Numbered from the stretch's first letter, positions 26,658 to 35,686 are shown. The stretch: DNA of 49,123 bases from Sphingomonas sp. (GCA_002707985.1 PAOI01000030.1:9099-58221), one strand, 5' to 3'. Numbers and translations: made by a program. Notes: a model not told the origin generated them from the letters alone.

Positions 26658-28560
26658 CGCTGCCTTTCCCGTCCTGTGGTGGAAGCGTGAAATGAAATTC
26701 GGTGCCGCCGCCCGCACGCGGCGCCGCCCAGATTTTTCCGCCATTCGCCTCAACGATGGTGCGGCATATCGAAAGACCCAGGCCCAGGCCGTTGCGCTTG
26801 GTGCCGTGGAACGCGCGGAACAGGTCGCCTGCCACGCCCGGGGCAAGGCCAGGCCCGGTATCCGCGACGATCACATGGGCAAACCCGTTTTCGCCGGTAT
26901 GTGCGGAGACGCGTAGCCGGCGGACCGGCGAATCTGCCATCGCCTCGATCGCATTGCGCATCAGATTGACCAGAACCTGCTGGATCTGGATGCGATCGAC
27001 AAAGACGGGAGCAAGCGCGGGATCGCACTCAAATTCGGTCTCGATGCGCGTTTCGCGTGCCCCGATGAGCACCAGACGCGAGGCTTCGGCGATCAGTTCG
27101 GGGAGCGGCTCGGCGCTTTTTTCCAGGTCGCCGCGCGCGACGAAATCGCGCAGCCGATGGACGATTTCCCCCGCGCGCATCGCTTCCTCATTGGCCAGAT
27201 CGAGCGCCTCGGTGATTTCGGCGATGCGGTCGCGCTCGCCCCCACGGATCAGCTTGCGGGCGCCGCGGACGAAAGTTGCGATCGAAGTGATCGGCTGGTT
27301 GATCTCATGGGCGAGCGTCGCCGCCATGGTCCCCATCGCGCTCAGGCGGCTGGCATGGACGAGTTCCTGCTGCAGATGCTCGATCTGCTCCTCGGAATCG
27401 AACCGCTCGCTCAGGTCGCGGATGAAGCCGGTAAAGATGCGGCCATCGGGGCCGTTCGCTTCGGCGACCGACAATTCGATCGGGAAATGCGATCCGTCGC
27501 GGCGCGCGGCGATCACGGTACGGCCATGGCCGATGATCCGCTTTTCGCCAGTCTCCAGATAGCGCCGGATATAGCTGTCGTGCCGGCTGTGATCGGGTTC
27601 GGGCATCAGCCGCGAAACGTTGCTGCCGATAATCTCGCTGGCGGCATAGCCGAACATGACTTCGGCCGCCCGGCTGAACGACCGAATGGTCCCTGTTGCG
27701 TCGATGAGCACCATCGCGTCGGGAACCGTCGCAAGAATGGTGCGGAACTGCTCGGCGCTCGCCGCAAGCGTGCGTTCGCTGGCGCGTTCCGCGGTGATGT
27801 CGCGGACCACCTTGCCGAAGCCGCGCAACCTGCCCTCGCCGTCGTGGAGCGCTGTCATCGTGACATGCGCAAGAAATTCGGAGCCGTTCTTTCGGCGACG
27901 CCATTCCTCGCGCACCAGCCTGCCTTCGGCCCGTGCCTGGGCCAGATCTCGTTCCGCCTCTCCCGCCGCAACCGCCGGGTCGGAATAGAAAATCGACATT
28001 GGCCGACCGAGCGCTTCGGCTTCGCTCCAGCCGGTCAGGCGCTCCGCCCCGTGATTCCAGACAGTCACATATCCCTGAGGATCGACCATGTAGATCGCAT
28101 AGGCCTCCGCCCCGTCGATCAGCAGTTCGAGTTCCTCGGCAAGGACCGCGGCGGCCTGGGCGCGCTCGGCGGCGAGCCGCTCGCTTGCCAGCGAATTGCG
28201 TTGGAAAGAGACGAGCCGCGCGGATACCCAGAGTATCACGATAGTCGCGAACAGATATTCGGCCAGTTCGATGCCTACCCCGGGCCCGGAATCCCACCAT
28301 GGCAGGTTGGCGAAGAACACGCCCAGCAGCGCGCACAGCAGCGCGGGCAGCGTTCCGCCGAAGACGGCCGTCACCAGCACCGCGACGGCAAAGAACAGAT
28401 AATGCCCGTGACCGGGCAGCGCCATCTGCATCGCGAACCGGGCGAGCGCCGCCACGGCGGCGGCGGCGGCGCCAAACGCATAGCGCGCCGCCGGGCGCTG
28501 CTGCGACAGGCGAAGGCGTGGGCGGTGTCGATAGGGCTCGATCGTGATCATCGGCGTCAT
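26650..28560 (-). CDS. fixL: FixL-type heme-PAS oxygen-sensing histidine kinase
   Basis: A 636-aa kinase. Four hydrophobic segments (about 25-115) anchor it in the membrane, followed by a PAS domain (about 140-260), a second PAS (about 267-390), HisKA with LAHEINQP (His 418) and an ATPase domain ending near 630. The second PAS holds RHDSYIRRY with His 327 and, 20 residues later, HGRTV with Arg 347. In rhizobial FixL the heme-ligand His and the distal Arg have exactly this context and spacing, so heme binding and O2 sensing are likely. The start ATG 28560 overlaps the stop of the receiver gene as ATGA. It is expected to be active as a kinase when oxygen is low (family knowledge). Confidence 0.93.
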   Translation of the reverse strand: MTPMITIEPYRHRPRLRLSQQRPAARYAFGAAAAAVAALARFAMQMALPGHGHYLFFAVAVLVTAVFGGTLPALLCALLGVFFANLPWWDSGPGVGIELAEYLFATIVILWVSARLVSFQRNSLASERLAAERAQAAAVLAEELELLIDGAEAYAIYMVDPQGYVTVWNHGAERLTGWSEAEALGRPMSIFYSDPAVAAGEAERDLAQARAEGRLVREEWRRRKNGSEFLAHVTMTALHDGEGRLRGFGKVVRDITAERASERTLAASAEQFRTILATVPDAMVLIDATGTIRSFSRAAEVMFGYAASEIIGSNVSRLMPEPDHSRHDSYIRRYLETGEKRIIGHGRTVIAARRDGSHFPIELSVAEANGPDGRIFTGFIRDLSERFDSEEQIEHLQQELVHASRLSAMGTMAATLAHEINQPITSIATFVRGARKLIRGGERDRIAEITEALDLANEEAMRAGEIVHRLRDFVARGDLEKSAEPLPELIAEASRLVLIGARETRIETEFECDPALAPVFVDRIQIQQVLVNLMRNAIEAMADSPVRRLRVSAHTGENGFAHVIVADTGPGLAPGVAGDLFRAFHGTKRNGLGLGLSICRTIVEANGGKIWAAPRAGGGTEFHFTLPPQDGKGSDG

Positions 28561-28955
28561 GCCATCACCCCGACGCCAGCGATCCCGAGCGCTGCCAGAA
28601 GGCATTCGTCGTGGAACGGCTTGTCGATCACCGCGCAAAACCCTGCAGCCTTGGCGATCGCGCGGGTTTCCGGGTTCGCAAAGGCCGAGATCAGGACCGC
28701 AATCCCGCACCACCCCTTTGCGCGGAGCATCTGCAGCAATTCGATGCCGTTGCGATCAGGCAGGATATAGTCGGCGACCAGATGGCTGGTATGCATCGCC
28801 GCCGGTTCCGCCAAGGCGGGATCGGCAGCTGCAAAGGCATGAACCGCAAAGCCATTGCCTTCGAGCGTCAGTTGCAACGCCCTGCGAACGCCGATGTCGT
28901 CCTCCACCAGCAGAAGTCGGCCGGCTGGTACCTTCACGAGCGCTGATGCGACCAT
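28557..28955 (-). CDS. Single-domain response regulator (receiver only)
   Basis: A 132-aa receiver protein: acidic pair ED near 18-19, phospho-acceptor Asp 62 in ADYILPDRNG, Ser in the LISAFA switch region and Lys in IDKPF. There is no output domain. In its position upstream of fixL, with the genes overlapping by 4 nt, it could compete with FixJ for FixL phosphate or act as a phosphate sink, as single receivers do in other FixLJ and phosphorelay systems (inference). It follows adhP by 15 nt on the same strand, so adhP, receiver, fixL and fixJ form one transcription unit. Confidence 0.88.
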   Translation of the reverse strand: MVASALVKVPAGRLLLVEDDIGVRRALQLTLEGNGFAVHAFAAADPALAEPAAMHTSHLVADYILPDRNGIELLQMLRAKGWCGIAVLISAFANPETRAIAKAAGFCAVIDKPFHDECLLAALGIAGVGVMA

Positions 28956-28970
28956 TTTCGTCGGTTCCGA

Positions 28971-29993
28971 CTAGAAGCTGAGTACAACTCTTCCTTCAAC
29001 CTTACCTGCGGAAAGCCGGGAAAACACATTGTTGATCGCCTCGAGCGGTTCCGTTTCTATCTGTGCGCGAACCTTGCCCTCAATTGCGAAATCGATCGCT
29101 TCGGCCAAGTCGACGCGCGTGCCGACAATCGATCCGCGGATCGTAATACGCTTGAGCACGACATCGAATACGGGCGTCGGAAACTCGCCGGGCGGCAGCC
29201 CGACCAGGCTCACCGTGCTGCGCCGCCGCGCTGCCTGGATCGCCTGGCGGAAGGCGGGGATCGAAGGCGCCGTCACCAGCACCCCATGCGCGCCGCCTTC
29301 GGTTTCCTTCACGATCTTCGAGGCAAATTCGGGGTCGCCAGCATTGAGCACCGCATCGGCGCCCAGCGATTTGGCCAGCGCCAGTTTCGTGTTCGAAACA
29401 TCGACCGCAGCGACATGCAATCCCATCGCCTTGGCATATTGCACGGCGATGTGCCCCAGCCCGCCAATGCCCGAGATCACCACCCATTGCCCGGGCCGCG
29501 CCTCGGTTTCCTTGAGACCCTTATAAGTGGTGACGCCCGCGCAAAGGATCGGGGCAATCTGTTCGAAATTCACGTTGTGCGGCAGGCGCCCGACATAATC
29601 TGCGTCGGCGATCACATAATCGGCATAGCCGCCGTCGACACTATAACCCGTATTGTGCTGGTGCGCGCACAACGTTTCCCAGCCCGTTTCGCAATATTCG
29701 CAGCCGCCGCAGGCATCGTGCAGCCAGGGAACTCCCACGGCATCGCCGAGATGGAAACCACTGACCCCCGGCCCGATCGCAGCGATCCGTCCCGCGACTT
29801 CGTGTCCCGGCACAAAGGGAAGGGTCGGCTTGACCGGCCAGTCGCCATTAGCGGCGTGAATATCGGTATGGCACACACCGCTCGCATGGACCTGGACGAG
29901 TAGTTCGCCGCGTCGCGGCTCGGGTATCGACCGCTCCTCGATTTCGAGCGGAGCGCCGAAAGTGCGGACTACCGCTGCGCGCATCTTCTCCAT
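28971..29993 (-). CDS. adhP: Alcohol dehydrogenase, AdhP type (zinc-dependent, NAD)
   Basis: A 340-aa medium-chain alcohol dehydrogenase. Catalytic zinc residues lie in SGVCHTDIH and PGHEVAG, the structural zinc loop is the four-Cys [17 protein letters not shown], the substrate-side Cys is in [12 protein letters not shown], and the NAD fold has GIGGLGH followed by an acidic AVDVSN. It interconverts ethanol and acetaldehyde and could regenerate NAD under low oxygen. ATG 29993 is preceded by GGGAG at 10 nt. It lies between the universal stress protein gene and the receiver-fixL-fixJ genes, all on the minus strand with short gaps. Confidence 0.93.
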   Translation of the reverse strand: MEKMRAAVVRTFGAPLEIEERSIPEPRRGELLVQVHASGVCHTDIHAANGDWPVKPTLPFVPGHEVAGRIAAIGPGVSGFHLGDAVGVPWLHDACGGCEYCETGWETLCAHQHNTGYSVDGGYADYVIADADYVGRLPHNVNFEQIAPILCAGVTTYKGLKETEARPGQWVVISGIGGLGHIAVQYAKAMGLHVAAVDVSNTKLALAKSLGADAVLNAGDPEFASKIVKETEGGAHGVLVTAPSIPAFRQAIQAARRRSTVSLVGLPPGEFPTPVFDVVLKRITIRGSIVGTRVDLAEAIDFAIEGKVRAQIETEPLEAINNVFSRLSAGKVEGRVVLSF

Positions 29994-30040
29994 CTATTGT
30001 ATCTCCCGGCCTTCGAGCCGCCTTGCGAATGACATTCCGA

Positions 30041-30844
30041 TCAATGCGTCAGGAACAGCGGCACCGGACATTCCTTGAGCATGCGGCGCGTAACGCCGCC
30101 AAAGGCGGCCTCGACAAAACGGCTGTGGCCGAAGCCTCCCATCACCAGATATTCCGCGCGCGTCTCGTCGATCATGTCGAGAATGACGCTGCTCGGAATA
30201 TCGAATGCATTGGATCGACGGCGGATTTCGGGGTTGATTCCGTGGCGCGACAGATATTCCGCCGCTCCTTCCGCGGGCGTCCGGATCGACCCGTCTGCTA
30301 CTTCGACAAGGATCACGTCGGTTGCAAGCGACAGAAGCGGCACCGCTGCACGCATCGCCGCTTCGGCCTCGGGCGATCCGTCCCAGGCGATCAGTGCGCT
30401 TGCGAACAGGTCGAGCCTACGGGTCTGTTCGGGAACAGCCAGCACGGGTTTGCGGCTTCGAATCACGGTATCGCCAACAAGCTCGACCATGTCGGGATAG
30501 GTAATCGTATCAAGCTCGCGGTTGAGAACGACGATGTCGGCAAGCGCCGCGGCATCGAGCACCGATGGCGTCAGAAATCCGGTTTCCTCGAGCCAGTCGA
30601 ACGGAACATCTTCGGCATTCAGTCGCGCTTCGATGCGCGTCCGATTGCTTTCCTCGCGCGCGCATTCATCCTCCATCAGCAGGCCCGAGCCGCCAACGGC
30701 AGCGTACTCGCCTGCCAATAGCGGCAGAACCGTCACATGGACGCAGGTGAGATGACCGCCGATACCGCGCGCCAGGTCGAGTGCGGCCTGAAACCGGGCT
30801 TCCTGACCGACATCGTCATGCAACAGCACCAGTACATTCTTCAT
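30041..30844 (-). CDS. Universal stress protein (two tandem UspA domains)
   Basis: A 267-aa protein made of two UspA folds. The first (residues 1-145) starts MKNVLVLLHDD; the second (about 150-267) ends with VMGGFGHSRFVEAAFGGVTRRML and CPVPLF, the G-2x-G-9x-G(S/T) nucleotide loop of ATP-binding Usps, with one residue shifted. GAGGAGG 5 nt before ATG 30844 fixes the start. The ORF is open in frame for a further 102 codons upstream, which would include the operator at 30903-30915, so I judge the longer form unlikely. It heads a presumed unit with adhP, the receiver, fixL and fixJ. Confidence 0.9.
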   Translation of the reverse strand: MKNVLVLLHDDVGQEARFQAALDLARGIGGHLTCVHVTVLPLLAGEYAAVGGSGLLMEDECAREESNRTRIEARLNAEDVPFDWLEETGFLTPSVLDAAALADIVVLNRELDTITYPDMVELVGDTVIRSRKPVLAVPEQTRRLDLFASALIAWDGSPEAEAAMRAAVPLLSLATDVILVEVADGSIRTPAEGAAEYLSRHGINPEIRRRSNAFDIPSSVILDMIDETRAEYLVMGGFGHSRFVEAAFGGVTRRMLKECPVPLFLTH

Positions 30845-31246
30845 TGCGGCCTCCTCGAGTGAATACGGCGAAGCTGCGCCGGTGGCCGCGTCGGCGACAT
30901 GCGGGAATTTACGTATGCCGGCTTCGGCAGCTTCACCGAAAAGCGCTGCGTGTTCCGCGCAAAGGCTATGGTATTCAGCGCGTTCCGTACGGAGCTGTGC
31001 GCCAAGCCAGCCTCGATTGCACGTTCCGCTATCCTGCAGCGCGGCACGATAGCGCGCGATATTGCGAGCGCAGACGAAGAGTTTCAGCCGGATTTGCTCA
31101 AGTCGGGCATCCGGCTCAAACGGTATTTCCGACATTCGGGTCGTGGCCATGCTCCATCCCGTGATTTCGCCGTGACAGGCGAAAGCGCACGGACGACTCG
31201 CGCGCGAAGCAAATATACGCTGTGGGAGCGTGGCGTCGGTTAGAAT
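30845..31246. other. Long gap between universal stress protein and crp genes
   Basis: About 400 nt with no gene I can support firmly. The minus strand is open in frame with the stress protein gene from 31150 and its translation looks fairly protein-like (mixed charged and hydrophobic residues, little low complexity), but it has no good ribosome binding site and contains the TACGTA operator. It may be a decayed gene or a chance open frame. Confidence 0.4.
30903..30915 (-). promoter_or_regulatory. Putative operator TACGTA-N4-CCC before universal stress protein gene
   Basis: The minus strand reads TACGTAAATTCCCGC, ending 58 nt before ATG 30844 in the gene's direction. With fixL and fixJ further down the same strand, this copy would make FixLJ expression autoregulated if the unit is transcribed through (inference). 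Confidence 0.58.
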
Positions 31247-31260
31247 CTAACCCTGGTTAG
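31238..31260. terminator. Overlapping inverted repeats at the crp stop codon
   Basis: GGTTAGA-A-TCTAACC and CTAACC-CT-GGTTAG share their middle arm and include the crp stop codon. They can form alternative stems. No T-run follows, so this could be a weak terminator, or a site for a protein. Confidence 0.35.
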
Positions 31261-31984
31261 GAACATCGTCGAGGTCGGGGGGAATCGAACCGAAAAGACG
31301 TTTCATTTCGGCGATATTCTCGAAATAGCATTCGCACGAGGCATCCCGCAGCCCTGCGCGGTCGATGACGTTCATGCGTCCCCGGGAATAGCTGATGAAT
31401 CCTGCTTCGCGCAATTCCCTGACGGCAAGCGTTACACTCGATCGAGGCACACCGAGCATCATCGCCATGAATTCATGCGTCAGCGAAAAACTGTCCGCAA
31501 GCGCGCTGTCATGCGTCGTCAGAATCCATCGACAGGCGCGCTGCGTGAGCATGTGGAGCCGGTTGCAGGCAGCCGTCTGAACGAGCTGGCCATAAGCGAA
31601 ACGGGCATAGCGCTGCATCAGATCGCGAAGCGCGGCATCCTCCGCCATTCGGCTGCTCAGCACCTTGCGCCCTACCCGAAATGCATTTCCCGGAACCTGA
31701 ACCATCGCTTCGATCACCGCATCGTCGATTCCGAAAAGCGCGATGGGGTCGGTGATGCCTTCGATCCCAACCGCCCCCACTTCCACCGAGCGTCCGTCAC
31801 GCATCACCTTGACCAGCGAGATTACGCCGCGATTGACGAAATAAAGGTGTTCGATCGGTCGGTTTACATGATCAATGGTTTCACCTGAAGTGAGTTCGAC
31901 AAAGTCGAGACAGGGCAGGAGAAGATCGAGCGATTCGGAGGGAAGCAGTCGCAACAACTTATTGTTAATTGTTTTGTTCTTCAT
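31247..31984 (-). CDS. Crp/Fnr family transcriptional regulator
   Basis: A 245-aa protein with a cyclic-nucleotide-like sensor domain (about 15-130), a dimer helix and a Crp-type winged HTH (about 165-225; GVPRSSVTLAVRELREAGFI is the recognition region). The four-Cys pattern of oxygen-labile FNR is absent, so it should not carry an Fe-S cluster; it resembles the group placed next to FixLJ-type islands. I chose ATG 31984, preceded by GGGGG, over ATG 32035, which lacks a ribosome binding site. No TTGAT-N4-ATCAA box was found in the window, so its targets are unknown. Confidence 0.88.
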   Translation of the reverse strand: MKNKTINNKLLRLLPSESLDLLLPCLDFVELTSGETIDHVNRPIEHLYFVNRGVISLVKVMRDGRSVEVGAVGIEGITDPIALFGIDDAVIEAMVQVPGNAFRVGRKVLSSRMAEDAALRDLMQRYARFAYGQLVQTAACNRLHMLTQRACRWILTTHDSALADSFSLTHEFMAMMLGVPRSSVTLAVRELREAGFISYSRGRMNVIDRAGLRDASCECYFENIAEMKRLFGSIPPDLDDVPNQG

Positions 31985-32197
31985 CAACCCCCAGCCCCTT
32001 TCCGACTGTGCTGGATCTACTGCTATATGTTCCATCAGAGCATCGCGGCTGGTTGGAACGCGATCCCATATCCACTGATTTCCCGGGATACTGCCTGAAC
32101 TTTTGGCAATTGTATACTTGAGTGAGCGGACTAGATGGCGGATGATTCGACAGGACAGGCTGGCGCTTTAGATCAAGACCAATCCCCACGAGGGGGA

Positions 32198-32977
32198 TTA
32201 GGCTCGTTGGTTGATCAGGCCTTCGAACTTGTTGATCGTGTGGGTTACGATTCCAGCGATCTGCGTCAGCGTTGGGATAACAGGCTCGTCCTCGAACGGG
32301 TGGTCTCCCTCGGCGAACTTTATCTCAACGGCCGCCTTGAAATTGTTTTGTATGGGGACTTCTTCTGGAAGTCTTATGAGTGTCTGTGGCTTCGACGCAT
32401 CGCTGTGGACCGTCAAGCTGATGCTGCCGCCACCGGAATTGAACCGAATGACTCCGACTTCAAGAAAGGTCAGCGCCGGAATAATGAGGTTGTGTTTGTC
32501 GAGATTGCTGAGGTCGTTGAAGAGCCAGAGTTTCTCATCCGCTCCACCTTCAGGACGTATGTCGTTAAGAAAGACTTCTTTGGCTCCGGGCAGGGCTTGC
32601 TCTATCGCCGCCAAGGACGCGTCGGCTATGAGGTTTTCCCTTTTGGGATGCATGGGAAAGTATGGCTTGAATTTGGGCCTGTCGGTTGCGGGAATGGATC
32701 GGATGATGCCGCCGGCCAGGTGATCCAATGCGCTCCGGAGATTGTGGATGGCATCACCAATGATGAGAGCAAACAGCTCTGGAAGGTATTGATGAGGAAC
32801 ATACCGGAACTGAGTGGCGGGAGGGTTGTCCTCAGGAACGGCATATTTCACTGGATGCCAGCCAAGATAGTACCAGTGGGGATTCAGGGGTTCCGAACAT
32901 CGCCGCAGTTCGTCAATGTGGCAATTGGCCCGCTCAACCTTTAGTCTTGGGCCGATCAATATGTTAGGATCAAGCAA
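32198..32977 (-). CDS. Uncharacterised protein with HNLRSALDHL and LDKH motifs
   Basis: A 259-aa soluble protein. Helical motif GDAIHNLRSALDHLAGG (residues about 75-90) and LSNLDKHNLI (about 155) are the conserved parts of a widespread family of hypothetical proteins; the His/Arg-containing helices recall HEPN-type folds, but I cannot establish this. The start is a TTG at 32977 with GGAG 7 nt upstream; no ATG is available near the N-terminus. The plus-strand ORF over the same region is its shadow. Base composition is visibly less GC-rich than the neighbours, and an IS1595-type transposase follows, which suggests transfer. Confidence 0.7.
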   Translation of the reverse strand: MLDPNILIGPRLKVERANCHIDELRRCSEPLNPHWYYLGWHPVKYAVPEDNPPATQFRYVPHQYLPELFALIIGDAIHNLRSALDHLAGGIIRSIPATDRPKFKPYFPMHPKRENLIADASLAAIEQALPGAKEVFLNDIRPEGGADEKLWLFNDLSNLDKHNLIIPALTFLEVGVIRFNSGGGSISLTVHSDASKPQTLIRLPEEVPIQNNFKAAVEIKFAEGDHPFEDEPVIPTLTQIAGIVTHTINKFEGLINQRA

Positions 32978-33117
32978 TGGAGAACTCCGATCAAGACACC
33001 TACTCCGAAGCGGAGACGATGGCCCGTCGCGAGGCGGCTTTAAAGAACATGCTTGCCACCCCTCACAAGCCGCAGAAGGATAGCAAAAAGGGCGGCAAGG
33101 AGTCTCAGTCGAAATAG
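32977..33117 (+). CDS. 46-aa lysine-rich small protein
   Basis: Forty-six codons from ATG 32977, divergent from the neighbouring hypothetical gene and sharing its start base. The N-terminal half is acidic with an ARREAALKNMLATPHKP core; the C-terminal third is rich in Lys, Ser and Gly. Small proteins with an ARRDAAL...TPHKP-like core recur in proteobacterial genomes, often near mobile DNA; their function is not known to me. AGGA about 8 nt upstream can serve as ribosome binding site. The divergent pairing suggests that the two genes form one transferred unit. Confidence 0.6.
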   Translation: MENSDQDTYSEAETMARREAALKNMLATPHKPQKDSKKGGKESQSK

Positions 33118-33159
33118 CGCTTTCGGCGCTCGCCTCGCGCCTGTGGAGGCGCGTAGTGC

Positions 33160-34074
33160 TTAGGCAGCGAGCTTGTCAGTCCGCCGATAGGTGAGGCGGC
33201 GGCCGATGCCGCCTTTCAGGATGACCGCAGCGCGCTCCCCATCGGTCATGTCGCGCGTGTTGTAGCGCAGGTCGAACTCGGCGCAGTAGCGGCCGAGATG
33301 CGCCTCGCTCATGTGGTGGTAGGTGCCGATGACGCCGCGCTTGAGAATCGAAAAGAAGTTTTCTGCGGTGTTGCTGTGCTTGAAGCCACCCGTGGTGACG
33401 TATTCCTTCGCGCTGTGATTAACGACCGAATGACCGGCAAACTCGCGACCAACGCGGGTGTAAACCATGCTTTCGTCGGTCATCAGGTGCGAGGCGCGGT
33501 CAACGTTCGTAACGATCAGCGGGCGCAGCGTTTTGGCGTTGACGTTGGCGACGTGGAACGAGCGGGCATGGCCGTCGCGATCCACCAGCGCGACAACCGC
33601 CTTCTTGGGCTTCACGGCGCGGGTAGCGCGGTTCTTCTGCTTGCCGCCCACGAAGGTTTCGTCAGCCTCTACCACGGCGTTGGCGCCGCCGAGCGGGCCA
33701 GTAGGCGCCGCGCCGTCCATCGCTTCGCGAATGCGGTGGCAGAGAAACCAAGCGGTCTTGTACGTGACGCCGAGCATGCGCTCCATCTGCTTGGCGCTCA
33801 TGCCCTTTTTGCTGGCGGCCATCAAGTGCGTGGCGAGCAGCCACTTATGCAGGGGAACGTGGCTACGCTCCATGACGGTCCCGGTGCGAACGGTGAACTT
33901 GTCGCGGCAATCGTTGCACAGGAACATTCCGGCCTGCGTCTTGCCTTCCATCCGACGTACGCGAACCGATCCGCAGTGCGGGCAAACGGGCTCGCCGCCC
34001 CAGCGCGAATGCTCGATATGCGCTTCCGCCTTGGCTTCGTCATGAAAGATCGGGTCGGTGATGTTCGTTACCAT
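33160..34074 (-). mobile_element. IS1595-family transposase
   Basis: A 304-aa transposase of the IS1595 (ISXO2-like) family. The N-terminal zinc ribbon has CPHCGS and, about 20 residues on, CNDC; a helix-turn-helix MSAKQMERMLGVTYKTAW follows; the DDE-type catalytic core begins with EADETFVGGK, continues with MTDES and ends in the HSNTAENFFSILKRG region. ATG 34074 is preferred over an in-frame ATG at 34092. I could not find terminal inverted repeats or a target duplication on either side, so the element ends are unknown and it may be a remnant. Appears intact as a protein. Confidence 0.88.
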
Positions 34075-34381
34075 GCACAGGGTATGGCACAATCAGCATG
34101 CTAAGTAAAGTATATAATTGCCGAACTTTTCGTGTCGAAAAAGCGCTCGGCGGAATTTTTGGCGCGGCTGTCCCAGGCGCAGAGGCGAAGAGCGAAAACC
34201 GTATAAGGAATCCGGCGATCGTTTCGGGGCAATATGATAGTGTGGAGAAGCGGAGGTGGCTTGTCGTCTGAGAGGGATGTGCAAGCGGGTTTGATGCGCG
34301 CTCCGCTTTGCATTTGGAGATTGACCGCTGGCTCCCGGGACCTATCGCTAGCCCCCTTTCGTTCATTCGGAGACCCAGAAT

Positions 34382-35677
34382 TTGACTTCCCGCGAGCTTA
34401 CCGGTCTGCTGACCCGGTCCGATGACGATGATGCGATGCGCGATACGGCATCCTCCTGGCTGTGGCGGATTGGCTTCGGGGCGATCAGTTGGCCGTGGTT
34501 GCTAGCGAGCCTGTCCGGCGGCCGTCAGAGCGAAAAGCAAGCGCTGCTCGCCGAACTCGACCTGCCGGACGACGCGCTGCCCCATCTCGGCAGCTGGAAG
34601 GCCGATGTCGGATTCCTGCGCCACATCGCCCGCGAAATTTCCAGTCTCCGCCCTGCTCATGTCGTGGAACTGGGGGCAGGTGCATCGTCGCTCATAGCTG
34701 CCAGGGCCTTGGCGCTGCATGGTGGCGGGAAACTCCATAGCTTCGATCAACATGGCGATTTCGTCACGGCGACACGTCAGTGGCTCTCGGACAACGGGAT
34801 GGACGTCGATATCCGCCATGCACCACTGACCACCCGCTCGACCGATTGGCCGGGGCGATGGTATTCGTTGACCGATTTACCTGATCGGATCGACATGATC
34901 ATCATCGACGGTCCGCCCTGGAGCGTGCATCCGCTGGTGCGCGGGGCGGCGGACGGGCTGTTCACACGGCTTGCGCCGAACGGTGTCATATTGCTCGACG
35001 ACGGAGCGCGTCCCGGCGAAAGACTGGTAGCCCGGCGCTGGCGTCGGCGCTGGCCGGACATCGATTTTCGGCTCATGCGGGACGGGACGAAGCGCACGCT
35101 GATCGGCCGCAAGCGCGATGCCCGTTCGCCTGTGGCAAACGACAATGAGGCGGGGCATTTACGGCGACGCGCGCTGCGCATTGCGATGGCGACCGCATTG
35201 ATTGCTTCGGGATGGATCGCGCGCGGTGAACTTGGCCCGCTCTCGGCTCCCGCGCACGCGGAGTCATTTGTCGACGAGGCGGTGGATTCACACCGCACCG
35301 GACTGTTGCGCCAGGCAATGGCATCCCAGCTCGAAAACACGATGCTTGATCCGATCGAAATCACGCGATCGACCGGAATAACGCTGCCCACCCTGCCGGC
35401 GGGCTGGATTCTTAAGGACGTGCAACTTTATCCGACGACAGACAGTCCGGCTGTCGCGTTGTCGCTGATCTCGGATCATGGCGAGCAAATCACTCTTTTC
35501 GCCGATCGTACCGACACGCTCGCAGATGCGCATCCGCTGCTCGCCAAGCGGGCAAGCGAGACGGTTGCCTATTGGGAAAATGGTGATGCCGCTTTCGCAG
35601 TTGCCGGCCAAGTGGCGCCGGAGCGCGCGCTTGAACTCGCCGCTGCCGTCGCGCGGTCACAGCGGGGAAATCTCTGA
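34382..35677 (+). CDS. Fusion: class I methyltransferase + membrane segment + anti-sigma-factor-like periplasmic domain
   Basis: A 431-aa protein in one uninterrupted frame. Residues about 55-245 form a SAM-dependent methyltransferase (motif I VVELGAGASS at 94-103, IIIDGPPW at 173-180, VILLDDG at 202-208). A basic stretch and one membrane helix follow (about 262-281), then a domain (about 294-431) that matches the periplasmic part of ChrR/RsmA-like anti-sigma factors: FVDEAVDSHRTGLLRQAM, LPAGWILKDVQLYPT, VAYWENGDAAFAVAG. The usual cytoplasmic sigma-binding domain is absent and no sigma-factor gene is adjacent. The start is TTG 34382 with GGAG 9 nt upstream; ATG 34436 lacks a binding site. The 288 nt upstream, to the transposase, hold no gene I can support. 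Confidence 0.72.
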   Translation: MTSRELTGLLTRSDDDDAMRDTASSWLWRIGFGAISWPWLLASLSGGRQSEKQALLAELDLPDDALPHLGSWKADVGFLRHIAREISSLRPAHVVELGAGASSLIAARALALHGGGKLHSFDQHGDFVTATRQWLSDNGMDVDIRHAPLTTRSTDWPGRWYSLTDLPDRIDMIIIDGPPWSVHPLVRGAADGLFTRLAPNGVILLDDGARPGERLVARRWRRRWPDIDFRLMRDGTKRTLIGRKRDARSPVANDNEAGHLRRRALRIAMATALIASGWIARGELGPLSAPAHAESFVDEAVDSHRTGLLRQAMASQLENTMLDPIEITRSTGITLPTLPAGWILKDVQLYPTTDSPAVALSLISDHGEQITLFADRTDTLADAHPLLAKRASETVAYWENGDAAFAVAGQVAPERALELAAAVARSQRGNL

Positions 35678-35686
35678 AGCGCCACC

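Noticed and set aside
31868..31881. Candidate FNR/FixK box near ACATGATCAAT
   Set aside because: The half-site spacing is 3 instead of 4 nt and it lies inside the crp coding sequence.
32135..32944. Plus-strand 269-codon ORF opposite the uncharacterised gene
   Set aside because: The minus-strand product carries conserved helical motifs of a known hypothetical family; this frame is its shadow.
33118..34150. Terminal inverted repeats around the IS1595-type transposase
   Set aside because: I compared both flanks and found no convincing matching ends.
34198..34230. GGAAT...CGTT resembling a general-stress ECF promoter before the methyltransferase fusion
   Set aside because: The spacing of 8 nt is far from the 16-17 nt needed for an EcfG-type promoter.
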